Assembly (NCBI RefSeq): GCF_001704155.1 | Contig: NZ_CP016294.1 | Span: 477,001 to 541,000, forward strand | Direction of reading: 5' to 3' | Source: Stenotrophomonas rhizophila | GTDB lineage: Bacteria; Pseudomonadota; Gammaproteobacteria; Xanthomonadales; Xanthomonadaceae | Length of the DNA: 64,000 bases | In this document: positions 18,797-26,619 of the stretch, piece after piece | How positions within the stretch are numbered: position 1 is the stretch's first letter | Layout: every line of letters starts with the position of its first letter | Translations under genes and position numbers: made by a program | Notes under the pieces: model-generated | What the model saw: only the letters and a program-made list of their open reading frames with translations | What the model was told of the DNA's origin: nothing | Database searches by the model: none

Positions 18797-18905
18797 GGTG
18801 AATTCGGGGAAATCCTAGCGGGATCCGTGACGGCCATTGGAGAGCCAAGGGCGACTTGGGCAGTAGATTGCCCTTCTTTGGTCACGCAATCCAAGGTGAA
18901 CTTCA

Positions 18906-19382
18906 ATGCTTCCATTGTTCAGGGGAATCTTCGTAGCTGCTTCGTGGGTGGCCGTCACCGCGATCCCGGTTTCGGTTCAAGCGGCATCGGAGATGCCTGA
19001 AAACGTCCAGGCCATGTCGTTCAAGGTATCGATAAACGGAAGGGAAGTGATGGCCCCCATCCTGGGGATGCCAACCGCTGGCCGTGCCGAAGTATCGATC
19101 GGCGCAAGTGAGAGGGATGGCTATACGCTCGGGGTAAACATCATGAAAGCGGACCAGTCCACCGAGCTGCTTCCGTTGAAGCTACGGCTGGAGCTATGGA
19201 GAGGTTCTTCGCACAACGGCAAGCTGATGCTTGACCGGGTAATGGAGGTGACAGCCCATGACCCGACCAGCGCACCGCGTAGCGTTGAGGCCGTCTACGG
19301 CTGGGGAGGAGTCCGCGAGCACATCCAGATTGAGCTTGTCGCATTGGGCACCCGGCGTGCGGGCGATTGGCAAAACCCCTGA
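18906..19382 (+). CDS. hypothetical secreted protein
   Basis: 158 residues with a signal peptide (LFRGIFVAASWVAVTAIPVSVQA, cleavage about 27). The mature part looks beta-rich (FKVSINGREVMAPILGMPTAGRAEVSIGASERDGYTLGVNIM) and resembles the small periplasmic proteins common in Stenotrophomonas. No function is recognised. An AAGGTGAAC site lies just upstream of the ATG. Confidence 0.6.
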   Translation: MLPLFRGIFVAASWVAVTAIPVSVQAASEMPENVQAMSFKVSINGREVMAPILGMPTAGRAEVSIGASERDGYTLGVNIMKADQSTELLPLKLRLELWRGSSHNGKLMLDRVMEVTAHDPTSAPRSVEAVYGWGGVREHIQIELVALGTRRAGDWQNP

Positions 19383-19414
19383 TTCAAGAGAATGACCGGC
19401 CACCGGGCGAGGAA

Positions 19415-19711
19415 TCAACCCGCCTCCGCCAGCACCCGAAGCGTCTCCTTGGGATTCTTCATGATGACGTGGAGCAGGGCACGTGCCGGACCCGTGGGGT
19501 CCCGCCGCCCCTGTTCCCAGTTTCGCAGCGTGCCAACGTCCACGTGGATGATGCGCGCGAATTTCTGCTGCGACAGCCCCGTCGCTCGGCGAATCTCGCG
19601 CACTTGCACGGGGCTGACATGGAGCTCACGCGACGGTACCTGATTACCCTTCAGGATCTCATCGGCCTCAGCCACGCTTCCCATCAGTTCGGCAAAAAGG
19701 GTGTTGTCCAT
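19415..19711 (-). CDS. HigA/NadS-like antitoxin
   Basis: 98 residues. An XRE-type helix-turn-helix spans about 33-80 (VREIRRATGLSQQKFARIIHVDVGTLRNWEQGRRDPTGPARALL), the arrangement of NadS/HigA antitoxins. It begins 3 bases after the toxin stop, so the pair is one transcript with the toxin first. It should bind and neutralise the toxin and repress the shared promoter through the palindrome upstream of the toxin. Confidence 0.85.
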   Translation of the reverse strand: MDNTLFAELMGSVAEADEILKGNQVPSRELHVSPVQVREIRRATGLSQQKFARIIHVDVGTLRNWEQGRRDPTGPARALLHVIMKNPKETLRVLAEAG

Positions 19712-19714
19712 GGC

Positions 19715-20029
19715 TCACTTCCAGTTCTCAATGATGGATCGGAGTGCGATCTTCTGTTCTGCGGTCAGCGCGTCCTGAACATTCTTTGGGTACACCAGAA
19801 GCAGGATGATCCGGGACGAAGGGGCGATGTAGTAGTAGATGACCCTCGCACCGCCACGCTTCCCACGTCCTGGGATTCCCAAGCGAACCTTGCGCAGCCC
19901 ACCGGTTCCCTCAATTACATCTCCCACCAGCGGCGACGCGGCCAACTCAAGCTGGAACCTGGCGTAGTCGTCGTCAGGCATCAGTCCTTTGATCGCGCGG
20001 GTAAAGGTGGGCGTTTCAATGAAGAGCAT
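19715..20029 (-). CDS. HigB/RelE-family toxin
   Basis: 104 residues of the RelE/HigB2 superfamily: IETPTFTRAIKGLMPDDDYARFQLELAASPLVGDVIEGTGGLRKVRLGIPGRGKRGGARVIYYY. The conserved basic patch (RKVR, GRGKRGGARVIYYY) is the expected mRNA-cleavage surface of ribosome-dependent endoribonucleases. ATG at 20029 (MLFIET) is chosen over an upstream in-frame start because it fits the family N-terminus. The pair sits on the host side of the prophage junction. Confidence 0.85.
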   Translation of the reverse strand: MLFIETPTFTRAIKGLMPDDDYARFQLELAASPLVGDVIEGTGGLRKVRLGIPGRGKRGGARVIYYYIAPSSRIILLLVYPKNVQDALTAEQKIALRSIIENWK

Positions 20030-20055
20030 AACGCACGGTACGCCAATGGCGCACA

Positions 20056-20070
20056 TACGTCATTGACGTA
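20056..20070. promoter_or_regulatory. palindromic operator upstream of toxin-antitoxin genes
   Basis: TACGTCA-T-TGACGTA is a 7+1+7 perfect inverted repeat, 27 bases before the toxin start. It is a likely binding site for the antitoxin dimer. It also lies about 100 bases before the old dusA start, so it may overlap the ancestral dusA promoter. Confidence 0.6.
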
Positions 20071-20168
20071 CGTTCAGCTTTTGGATGTCGGGCGTGACGT
20101 TCAGTCGATCGGTGTAAACTATTGATCGCGCTGGTAAACCCAGCACTTCCCAGCCTGATCCGATACCC

Positions 20169-20255
20169 ATGACCCTGCCTGCCACCCCTGCAGACCGCTA
20201 CGCCGCTTCCCTGCGCCTTTCCGTCGCCCCCATGATGGACTGGAGCGACAGCTAG
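20169..20255 (+). pseudogene. dusA: dusA 5' remnant left by integration
   Basis: A 28-codon frame whose first 27 codons read MTLPATPADRYAASLRLSVAPMMDWSD, the natural DusA N-terminus, before stopping at TAG (20253-20255). The same residues VAPMMDW recur in the intact dusA at 39311-40321. The host gene was split at this motif and the body moved 19 kb rightward. The original promoter region now transcribes only this fragment into the element. Confidence 0.85.
20220..20249 (+). other. attL (left attachment site)
   Basis: The codons for SVAPMMDWSD align with the right site at all conserved codon positions; the longest identical run is ATGATGGA at 20232-20239. Differences in third positions between the two sites show that the element brought its own version of the dusA segment. 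Confidence 0.75.
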
Positions 20256-20278
20256 ATATACCAAGGGTTTCGGGTTTC

Positions 20279-20440
20279 GTGGCACAACTGTGGCACGGAC
20301 GCCGGTTCACAGGGGTGTCAGACGCAGCGAAGATCGCCCACGAGCTGGGCTACGCGTCGGCGTCAGCGTTCAATTACATGTTCCGCATCGAAACCGGCAT
20401 GAGCCCGCTGCAGTGGAAGCGCGCACGCCCTACGGCGTGA
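20279..20440 (+). pseudogene. AraC-type regulator C-terminal remnant
   Basis: An open frame without a proper start encodes GRRFTGVSDAAKIAHELGYASASAFNYMFRIETGMSPLQWKRA and a stop at 20438-20440. This is the second helix-turn-helix of an AraC regulator. The sensor domain and first helix-turn-helix are absent. It lies just inside the left attachment site, and its 3' end overlaps the convergent gene at 20430. It may be debris from an earlier event at this integration hotspot. Confidence 0.6.
20280..20296 (+). repeat. candidate integrase arm-type sites, left end
   Basis: TGGCACAAC (20280-20288) followed by TGGCAC (20291-20296), 41 bases inside the left core. The complement of the 9-base motif occurs twice at the right end. 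Confidence 0.5.
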
Positions 20441-20828
20441 CCGGGCACGCCAGGCTGACCAGGCGGTCGCCCTCGAAGCGCGCGTGGATCATGCCGGTGC
20501 CGGCCTTGCTGTCGGGCCACTGCGCTGCGTTGCCGGCACCGGGCAGCGGATTGCCCAGGTGGAAATACACGCGCCCGCGGCTGTCGCCGCGCTTCACCTT
20601 CGCGCAGCCGGCGATGGGCGCGGCGCGCTGCCCGCAGTCGCCCTGCAGCAGGCACAGACGCGTATGGCACTGGCCGGCCGCCGACGACCAGTGGCCTTGC
20701 GCGGCCAGGCAGCCCGGTTCGGTGCGCACGATGGCCCAGAGCAGCAGGCCCAGTGCGGTGGTGGCCGACATCAGCAGCAACAGGTAGCGCGCCAGGTGGC
20801 GGCGCAGGTGGGCAGTAACGGGGGGCAT
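20430..20828 (-). CDS. hypothetical membrane-anchored cysteine-rich protein
   Basis: 132 residues beginning MPPVTAHLRRHLARYLLLLMSATTALGLLLWAIV, a single N-terminal membrane anchor. An extracytoplasmic part with seven cysteines follows (GCLAAQGHW, CHTRLCLLQGDCGQ, GCAKV, ACPV). No family is recognised. It sits inside the left end of the element but has host-like codon use, so it may be captured chromosomal DNA. A start at 20864 is also possible; 20828 places the anchor at the terminus. Confidence 0.5.
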   Translation of the reverse strand: MPPVTAHLRRHLARYLLLLMSATTALGLLLWAIVRTEPGCLAAQGHWSSAAGQCHTRLCLLQGDCGQRAAPIAGCAKVKRGDSRGRVYFHLGNPLPGAGNAAQWPDSKAGTGMIHARFEGDRLVSLACPVTP

Positions 20829-21042
20829 CGCCGGATGATGCACCCGCGCCGCGCTGCTGACCACCGCAACAGAAGTGGAATGCGGTGACCGTGCAGGGGT
20901 TCTTCGGCCTGCCCAAGGCGCGTACCGTCGGCAAGCGGGTGGTCAGGCTGGAGCGACCGGCAGGTGCAGGCCACGCCGTGCCCACCCGCCTGCGCCTGCT
21001 GCGCGCGATCGAATGGCTGGCACAGGGATGGTCGCCCACCGT

Positions 21043-21066
21043 AAGGCCGCCCAACGGCGGCCTTTT
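21043..21066 (+). terminator. short terminator at left end of element
   Basis: Stem AAGGCCGCC / GGCGGCCTT with a 4-base loop and a short T run. It ends 11 bases before the stop of the leftward early operon and could act on either strand. Confidence 0.6.
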
Positions 21067-21076
21067 ACGTGGTGGC

Positions 21077-21316
21077 TCATGACGCCTTGGCACGACGCTG
21101 AGTGTCCCACCAGGTGGCTACATCACGGGTGTCGTAGACCTCGCCAGTACGGGTCGGCAGCAGGCCAGCGCTGTGCTTGTTCGCCATGGTTTTAATCTTG
21201 GACCCGGGAAAGTACACATCACGGAGCTGCTCCAAGGTCATCGTTGCGCCGAACTGCCCGAAGAGCAGCCAGAACGTGCCGAACCCCCCTCCGCCCACGG
21301 TTCCGGGTGCGCTCAT
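21077..21316 (-). CDS. PrtN-like pyocin-activator family protein
   Basis: 79 residues: GTFWLLFGQFGATMTLEQLRDVYFPGSKIKTMANKHSAGLLPTRTGEVYDTRDVATWWDTQRRA. The FLL-Q-G opening, the -D-YF- segment and the C-terminal D-A-W/Y-x-D pattern resemble the PrtN pyocin activator family. This is the last gene of the early operon and is nearest attL, a position often held by excisionases. It may activate late genes or assist excision. The start overlaps the upstream stop (ATGA). Confidence 0.55.
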   Translation of the reverse strand: MSAPGTVGGGGFGTFWLLFGQFGATMTLEQLRDVYFPGSKIKTMANKHSAGLLPTRTGEVYDTRDVATWWDTQRRAKAS

Positions 21317-21585
21317 CGGTTAGTACCTCCTACGAGCCGCAACTGCAGCTGGGGTAGCGGCATCGGGCTGGGCTGCTGGGCAGTGGCCGGCCAGGTCCCA
21401 TGGATCTTGTGCCAGTGCGCCCATGCCAGGTCAAAGCTGGCGCACTTCGGAGTGCGCGCGCAGCGGCATTCAATGAAGTGTCCGCCCTTTGCCTCCAAAC
21501 GGCGCCCATCGACCATGTAGCGCGGCTGGTGCCCCTCTGGGCACTTCGGAACGGGTCGGGGAGGCGTGAACTCACGTTGAGTCAT
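21313..21585 (-). CDS. phage hypothetical protein with paired cysteines
   Basis: 90 residues with two possible zinc pairs: PKCPEGHQPRY and CRCARTPKCASFDLAWAHWHKIHG. The ATG at 21585 overlaps the end of the PAPS-reductase-like gene. No family is recognised; small treble-clef proteins like this are common in phage early operons. Confidence 0.6.
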   Translation of the reverse strand: MTQREFTPPRPVPKCPEGHQPRYMVDGRRLEAKGGHFIECRCARTPKCASFDLAWAHWHKIHGTWPATAQQPSPMPLPQLQLRLVGGTNR

Positions 21586-22373
21586 GCGCGTGCCTCCGTT
21601 CCCGCAGAGCCCGGCTGAGGCGGTTCTTCGCAGAAGATCCCGCAATCGAAACTGAGCGATTTCAACGAGCCACCCTTGTCCGTTACCTTCAGCTGGTCGA
21701 GAAAGATCCGCTCGCCCTTGACCTTGACGAGGCGCGCGCCGAGGCGCCGGGACTGCTCCGCGCGCTCTGTGAAAATCAACGGGTCGTGCCTTCGCACGTG
21801 GTTCCAATACGTCGGCGACTGAGACTTCACGCACCCGATGCAGTTGGCGTTGGGGTAACCGCGCAGATAGATCGCCGGCAAGGCCAGGCCTTCGCCCACC
21901 AGCAGCGCTGCACAGTCCTCTTTCGTCAGCCCGGCGTCGATCAGCACCGGCAGCACGTTCTCTCGCTCGCCGCGCACGAACCGCTCATGCCGGCCCCGCT
22001 CTTCCGCAGTGAAGCCAAGAACATGGAAATCGGGCTTGTTGACCAGCTCCCACGCCTGCCGTGCGCGTTTCTTCAAGGCCCGCGTGCAGGGCGCCCCTGC
22101 AACACCCGCCATGTAGCGTTCCCGTTCCCACACCTCGACCGCATCGCAGCTCGGAAACTTGGGGTTGATGGCTTGTTCGATCTCAACTCCAAGCCACACT
22201 GCTACGTCGCGCGCGAAGCGAAGGTTGTCTGGATCCTCGTTAACGACCGGATTATTCACCACGCGAATTTCGTGGGTCGCCGCGTACCTCTGGATGGTCA
22301 GCTTCGCTGCAACCGCACTGGCTGCCCCGCAGGAAAACCACACCGCAATCATCGGGCGCTTAGTCATGATCAA
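21582..22373 (-). CDS. phage PAPS reductase/sulfotransferase-family protein
   Basis: 263 residues of the adenine-nucleotide alpha hydrolase superfamily. The N-terminal loop AVWFSCGAASAVAAKL (residues 8-23) stands for the SGGxDS PP-loop. Cysteine groups follow (FPSCDAVEV, GAPCTRAL, NANCIGCVKS, DCGIFC). PAPS reductase homologues in phages are usually of unproven function; related enzymes thiolate DNA or RNA or reduce sulfate. The cysteine-rich NCIGC suggests an Fe-S or sulfur-carrying site. The stop overlaps the next gene, and the start overlaps the gene upstream. Confidence 0.72.
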   Translation of the reverse strand: MIMTKRPMIAVWFSCGAASAVAAKLTIQRYAATHEIRVVNNPVVNEDPDNLRFARDVAVWLGVEIEQAINPKFPSCDAVEVWERERYMAGVAGAPCTRALKKRARQAWELVNKPDFHVLGFTAEERGRHERFVRGERENVLPVLIDAGLTKEDCAALLVGEGLALPAIYLRGYPNANCIGCVKSQSPTYWNHVRRHDPLIFTERAEQSRRLGARLVKVKGERIFLDQLKVTDKGGSLKSLSFDCGIFCEEPPQPGSAGTEARA

Positions 22374-22590
22374 CGCCCTCCGCCACGCTACGTGCTGCGT
22401 CGGCCAGGTGTTGGATGGTGTCCTGATCGATGCGGTCGAGAGCCTGGGCGATGGTGTAGTCCATCTCCTTCAACCAGTCGTGCCGATCCAGTACCAGAGC
22501 AGCCGTCAGGGCTTCGCCTGTCGAAAGCGGCCCGGTGTTGCCTCGGCGCTTGGCATACAACGCCACGTTGATCACACGGTCAAGGTTCAC
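22360..22590 (-). CDS. phage hypothetical protein
   Basis: 76 residues, helical and acidic (VINVALYAKRRGNTGPLSTGEALTAALVLDRHDWLKEMDYTIAQALDRIDQ). No family is recognised. It is embedded in the early operon with overlaps at both ends, which supports it as a real gene. Confidence 0.6.
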   Translation of the reverse strand: MNLDRVINVALYAKRRGNTGPLSTGEALTAALVLDRHDWLKEMDYTIAQALDRIDQDTIQHLADAARSVAEGVDHD

Positions 22591-22763
22591 GCGGTACCCC
22601 CTAGGCGGCGCACTGCCATCTGCGGGCGGCGGCGCAGCCGCTGCGGGATCTCCCCGACCGCCAAGCCACTGTGGCGCCGAGGCGCGGGACGGTTGATCCA
22701 GAGGCGGTGCAGCAAGGCACCGCCGGCGGCGGGGGCCAGCAGGATCAGGAGCAGCTCAGCCAT
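22587..22763 (-). CDS. small membrane-anchored phage protein
   Basis: 58 residues beginning MAELLLILLAPAAGGALLHRLWI, one N-terminal membrane helix followed by an arginine-rich tail (RPAPRRHSGLAVGEIPQRLRRRPQMAVRRLGG). The ATG at 22763 overlaps the P-loop gene. Unknown function. Confidence 0.5.
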   Translation of the reverse strand: MAELLLILLAPAAGGALLHRLWINRPAPRRHSGLAVGEIPQRLRRRPQMAVRRLGGTA

Positions 22764-23028
22764 GGGCCACCCCCGCCTTGGTGATGCCGACGCTGGCCAG
22801 TGCCTGGTCAATGTGAATGACCTCGGTGCCGAGCAGTCCGGCGGCTCGCTCCGCGTAGCTCTGGCTGAAGGACAGGTAAAGGAATCCCTGCCGTTGCAGG
22901 CGTTCGCCCATGAGCTGCACGTCTTCCAAGTCGATCACCCGGCTCAGGCCGTGGCTCTCGGCGATTGCACGGCCATGAAGGGTCTTCCCGCTCCCCTGCG
23001 GCCCGTAGACGACGACCGACTTAGCCAT
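22756..23028 (-). CDS. small P-loop NTPase
   Basis: 90 residues with a Walker A motif VVYGPQGSGKTLHGRAIAESHG at residues 4-25 and a possible Walker B-type IDLEDVQL. Too short for a complete AAA protein. It may be a nucleotide-binding accessory of the replication genes. The ATG at 23028 overlaps the preceding gene. Confidence 0.65.
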   Translation of the reverse strand: MAKSVVVYGPQGSGKTLHGRAIAESHGLSRVIDLEDVQLMGERLQRQGFLYLSFSQSYAERAAGLLGTEVIHIDQALASVGITKAGVAHG

Positions 23029-23446
23029 TGGCCACCTCCTGCGCAGCCTGGGCGACCGAGCCTGTGGAGGCCCTGCGCCCCGGCAGCATGTTGGCCAGCT
23101 CGAACGGGAAGGGCAGGCGGTCAGCCAGCTCAGCCAGCTCGGCCGAGATCCAGTCGCGGTCCTGGTCAAACTCTTCGCTGCCCTTGGTCAGCACCCAGCC
23201 GCTCCTGTTCCCCTTGCGGCGCTCCAACACCCGCTGGGCAATCTTGGTGCTCCCCATGTTCAGGGTCGCCGTGGCGATCACCTTGTTGTGGGTGACATGC
23301 AGCACCAGCGTGGCGCTGCACTCTTCGGCCGTTCCCCCTTCAATCCCCACATTCCCCGCACCCGTGGTAGCCTCCGCCCCGTGTCCGGCGCTGGAATCCA
23401 GCGGAGATGTGGGGGTGGTTGCGGCTTCGCCGTTCATCTTTTGCAT
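23021..23446 (-). CDS. phage hypothetical protein downstream of primase
   Basis: 141 residues. The first 45 are low complexity (EAATTPTSPLDSSAGHGAEATTGAGN), then a folded part ATLVLHVTHNKVIATATLNMGSTKIAQRVLERRKGNRSGWVLTKG. The ATG at 23446 is chosen because AGGAGAG stands directly upstream, the same ribosome-site sequence found before the primase leader at 26285. An in-frame start at 23524 lacks this. Confidence 0.6.
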   Translation of the reverse strand: MQKMNGEAATTPTSPLDSSAGHGAEATTGAGNVGIEGGTAEECSATLVLHVTHNKVIATATLNMGSTKIAQRVLERRKGNRSGWVLTKGSEEFDQDRDWISAELAELADRLPFPFELANMLPGRRASTGSVAQAAQEVANG

Positions 23447-23530
23447 TGCTCTCTCCTGAGCTTCTGTTGGTAGATGGCCTTGGGGTGGTGTTGGCGCACC
23501 GCCCGCCGGACCGCTTTGTTGCACGTCGCC

Positions 23531-26233
23531 TTACTTCGCTTTGAATACCCAGCACTTCACCGTGAAGCTGCTGCCGAGCATGGTGTTGCGGATGTTGCTG
23601 TTGACCGCCGTGTTGGCGCTGATGAGCTTGTAGCGCCGCGAATCGGGCAGATGCTTGCGGAGGTCGACCAGGTCGGGAACCGCTTGGCCATGCTGGCCGG
23701 CCTTCGCCACGAACTCGTTGAGGTTGATTGCGATCTTGTTGGGATCGCGCGAGTGGTTGAGCATTGGGCGCTCGCCGTTGTTCAGGCCTTCGAGATACTC
23801 GTACGTCTCCCAGAACTCGTTGACGATCTTGTGGTCCGCGCTGATGGCCATCTGGCGTTCCATGGCTGCAGCGACCAGCGCGTCACGGGTGGCCACCACC
23901 ATGTGTTCGGGCACGTCGATCACCAGGCGCAGGCAGTCGAGCAGCGACAGCATCTGCGCGTGGTTCTTGATGACACGCTCCAGCCGCAAATCCGTTTTTT
24001 CGCGTAGCCGGGCCTCGAAGTAGCTCACGCGCTCTTTGAACTTGGCCAGCACCTGGCCTTCCGAGCGCACCGCCTTGATCAGGAAGTGGCTCAGGTCTTC
24101 TACCTGCAGGGCGTTGAGGTTGTCGGCCGCAATGCGGCTCTCAGCGGTTACAACAGGCTTGCGGAAGTGCAGCTTGACGATACGGGTCAGGATCGCTTCG
24201 CTGGCGTCCACGGCTGCGTTCTGGCTGATCACGATGGTGCCCCGGAAGGGCGGCTCGTAGGTGTCATTGCCGCCGTTGCGCACGCCACGCGTTGCCAGCG
24301 TGCCGCCGCCGAAGTAGTCCTTCAGTTCATCCCACTCGAACGACTTTGAATGCGCCTTGTCCGGCGTGTCACGGTCGGCCTCGAGCAGCACGACGGGCAT
24401 GCCCGAAATCTGGCCCATGGCGCGCGCACGGCCGGCCTTGGACGACTTGGCAGGATCAAAGCCTTCGTAGTCGCTGCGGGCCAGGAGCTTCCACAGGAAC
24501 GTCAGCAGCGTGGTCTTGCCGGCGCCGGCTTCGCCGGTGGCTTCGAGGAAGGGGAAGGATTTATGGGCGCTGCGGATCTGGTTTGCGAACAGCGAGCCGA
24601 ACCAGAAGATCAGCGCGATCATGCCGTGCGTGCCAAAGCACAGCCACAGCCATTCCATCCACTCGGTGCGGAAGGCTTCTGGGTCGCGCTGAATGTCCAT
24701 CCGGATGGACTTCTGCGTGGTCTTGAGCCGCAGCTTGCTGAACTCGAAGTAGTCCTCGGCGTTGGCCAGGCTGATCTCACCATTGCGGACCGCGATGTCG
24801 CCAAAGATGTAGGCGCCATGGTCAGGGCTGTAGCCAACGAAATCGACCGTATCGACGGTTTTGATGTTGAACAGCTGGTCTTCCATCATGCGGTCCAGCT
24901 GGTGGCCCGATCCGCTGAACACCGCGCCTTGGGCCAGGCTGATGATGCGCTTCTTGAACTCGGTTGAACTGGCGACCTGGGGGCCGGTAAAGGTGCCCTT
25001 GACCGAGGGCGCGTCGTGGGGGAAATCCACGCGGAAGAAGTACCAGCTTTCGTCGGTGGCTTCATGCCGCTGGAAGTACAGCGCTTCGGGGTAGCAGTTG
25101 GCGATCTGGCGCACGGAGGCCGAGGCGCGCTGGATCTTGGCGATTTCCTCGTCTTCCAGCTCTTCGTCCTCGGCGAGGGCACGGTCGCTGGCACGGTCAC
25201 GGCACAGCTTCTCGAAACGCAATGCGTCGAACTCGAACCAATACAGGCGCGAATGGTGTTCCAGATGGAACTCCGACTGCTTGTCGTGGCCGTAGATGAT
25301 CAGGCCCTTGTCCATGGCCGTACGTGCCATGAGCAGGTCGCCTTGGTAGCGGGCCTCGGCCAGGTCTGCGTCCCATTGGGCCTGCTGGTCGTCTGCCGCC
25401 AGTGCGCGCAGGTGAAGGTCGTTCCAGTCGGTCTTCTTCCCGTCGCGCTGGACGATCTGGGCCGCTTTGCACTTGAAGCCAAGCTTCTCCGCGCGCTTGG
25501 CGTGCCGCTGGATATAGGTGCGTGCGCCGGGCTCATTGTCCAGCGCCCAGATCAGGGTGGGGAGGTTGCCCGGGCGTGACGCCGCCAGCTCGCGCAACGA
25601 GGCTTCCGGGAAGGCGTTGCTCGACATGGCCGATACCGCGCAGCTGCCGCGCTGGAGGTGGGCAATGGCGTCGAAGATGCCCTCCACGATCCATACTTCG
25701 CGGGCGTCGCGCATGGCGGACAGCGCCGCCGGGGCCGCCCACCACACGCCGGCGTAGCTCTGCCCCGGCGCAAAGCGGGCCTTCTGCTTACCGAACCGGT
25801 GCGGGCGGTCGATTAGACGCTCCCACCAGCCACCTTTGGCCAGCGGGAAGCGCACGGTCGCGGTACCGGCAGAGATCCGCCGGTCGTAGTAGTTGTCCTG
25901 GGTATACAGGCCCTGTAGGGGGCGCAGATCGAACCCCCGCGCCGTCTGCAGGTAGGCGTCGGCCGCAGCGTTCGGCTTGGCCTCGGTCTGCACGTGGCGC
26001 TTGGAGTAGTCGTCAAACAGGTCGTCGTAGAGGTCTTTGACGAACACCTCCTGTCCGCACTTGGCCTGTCGGCCACAGCGCAGCACCCACGGCTTGGAAT
26101 AGCTGGTGTACAGCTCCTTCTTGCCGCAGTGAGGGCACTTGCCCCCACGCATGTAGTCGGTGCTGCTGCGGTGCTTCAGGCCATAGTCCCGCTCCACTCG
26201 CTGCAGGACTTGCTGGCGGATGTCTTCTTGCAT
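23531..26233 (-). CDS. phage primase/helicase (zinc finger + Toprim + superfamily 3-type ATPase)
   Basis: 900 residues. An N-terminal zinc ribbon has C33, C36, C53 and C59 (KCPHCGKKELY, LRCGRQAKCGQ). Toprim-like segments follow (VWIVEGIFDAI about 178; WALDNEPGAR about 225), and a helicase domain with Walker A GEAGAGKTTLL near 563. It plays the role of P4 alpha or P2-like A/primase proteins, initiating element replication. The frame is open to 26494, but ATG at 26233 fits the zinc-finger N-terminus. A 14-codon leader precedes it. The iteron array at 35.8-36.1 kb is a candidate target. Confidence 0.8.
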   Translation of the reverse strand: MQEDIRQQVLQRVERDYGLKHRSSTDYMRGGKCPHCGKKELYTSYSKPWVLRCGRQAKCGQEVFVKDLYDDLFDDYSKRHVQTEAKPNAAADAYLQTARGFDLRPLQGLYTQDNYYDRRISAGTATVRFPLAKGGWWERLIDRPHRFGKQKARFAPGQSYAGVWWAAPAALSAMRDAREVWIVEGIFDAIAHLQRGSCAVSAMSSNAFPEASLRELAASRPGNLPTLIWALDNEPGARTYIQRHAKRAEKLGFKCKAAQIVQRDGKKTDWNDLHLRALAADDQQAQWDADLAEARYQGDLLMARTAMDKGLIIYGHDKQSEFHLEHHSRLYWFEFDALRFEKLCRDRASDRALAEDEELEDEEIAKIQRASASVRQIANCYPEALYFQRHEATDESWYFFRVDFPHDAPSVKGTFTGPQVASSTEFKKRIISLAQGAVFSGSGHQLDRMMEDQLFNIKTVDTVDFVGYSPDHGAYIFGDIAVRNGEISLANAEDYFEFSKLRLKTTQKSIRMDIQRDPEAFRTEWMEWLWLCFGTHGMIALIFWFGSLFANQIRSAHKSFPFLEATGEAGAGKTTLLTFLWKLLARSDYEGFDPAKSSKAGRARAMGQISGMPVVLLEADRDTPDKAHSKSFEWDELKDYFGGGTLATRGVRNGGNDTYEPPFRGTIVISQNAAVDASEAILTRIVKLHFRKPVVTAESRIAADNLNALQVEDLSHFLIKAVRSEGQVLAKFKERVSYFEARLREKTDLRLERVIKNHAQMLSLLDCLRLVIDVPEHMVVATRDALVAAAMERQMAISADHKIVNEFWETYEYLEGLNNGERPMLNHSRDPNKIAINLNEFVAKAGQHGQAVPDLVDLRKHLPDSRRYKLISANTAVNSNIRNTMLGSSFTVKCWVFKAK

Positions 26234-26240
26234 GGCCAGG

Positions 26241-26285
26241 TCAGCCTTTCGCCGCGGATGACGCGGTGGTGTTGGGGTAATACAT
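26241..26285 (-). CDS. 14-codon leader peptide before primase
   Basis: A strong AGGAGAGAGCC site directly precedes ATG at 26285. The frame reads MYYPNTTASSAAKG and stops 7 bases before the primase ATG. The primase ATG itself lacks a strong site, so coupling through this leader is plausible. Alternatively the site is simply used at long range. Confidence 0.35.
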   Translation of the reverse strand: MYYPNTTASSAAKG

Positions 26286-26355
26286 GGCTCTCTCCTGAGC
26301 AGGGTGTTCCGGCTCCAGCGGCGTTGGCGCGCCGCTGGGTCGGAGCGGTACTGAG

Positions 26356-26619
26356 TTATTCGTCGGCGGGCTTGGAGCGGCTGAGAATCAGATACATGTC
26401 GTCGCGGATGTACTCGGCGACGGCGGCGGTATCGTTGGGGTCGATGCCGTGTTCCTTGGCCACCTCTTCCGTGATCGTTGCAAGGAGCCGGCATGCGAAC
26501 GCGGCGCGCCAGAGGCGCTGATAGTCGGCACCGGCGATCAGTTGCGCGCCCCTGTCATCGGCCGCCGTTGGAGGCCCGGGATTGCGCTCGGGTGGCAGGT
26601 GGCTGTTTCGGTTCGGCAT
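26356..26619 (-). CDS. phage hypothetical protein
   Basis: 87 residues: a charged N-terminus, then a helical core AGADYQRLWRAAFACRLLATITEEVAKEHGIDPNDTAAVAEYIRDDMYLILSRSK. No family is recognised. The ATG overlaps the stop of the upstream gene (ATGA), indicating coupled translation in the early operon. Confidence 0.6.
   Translation of the reverse strand: MPNRNSHLPPERNPGPPTAADDRGAQLIAGADYQRLWRAAFACRLLATITEEVAKEHGIDPNDTAAVAEYIRDDMYLILSRSKPADE

Noticed and set aside
20885..21082. 65-codon plus-strand frame in the left end of the element
   Set aside because: It runs through a terminator hairpin and shows no family features, so coding is not supported.
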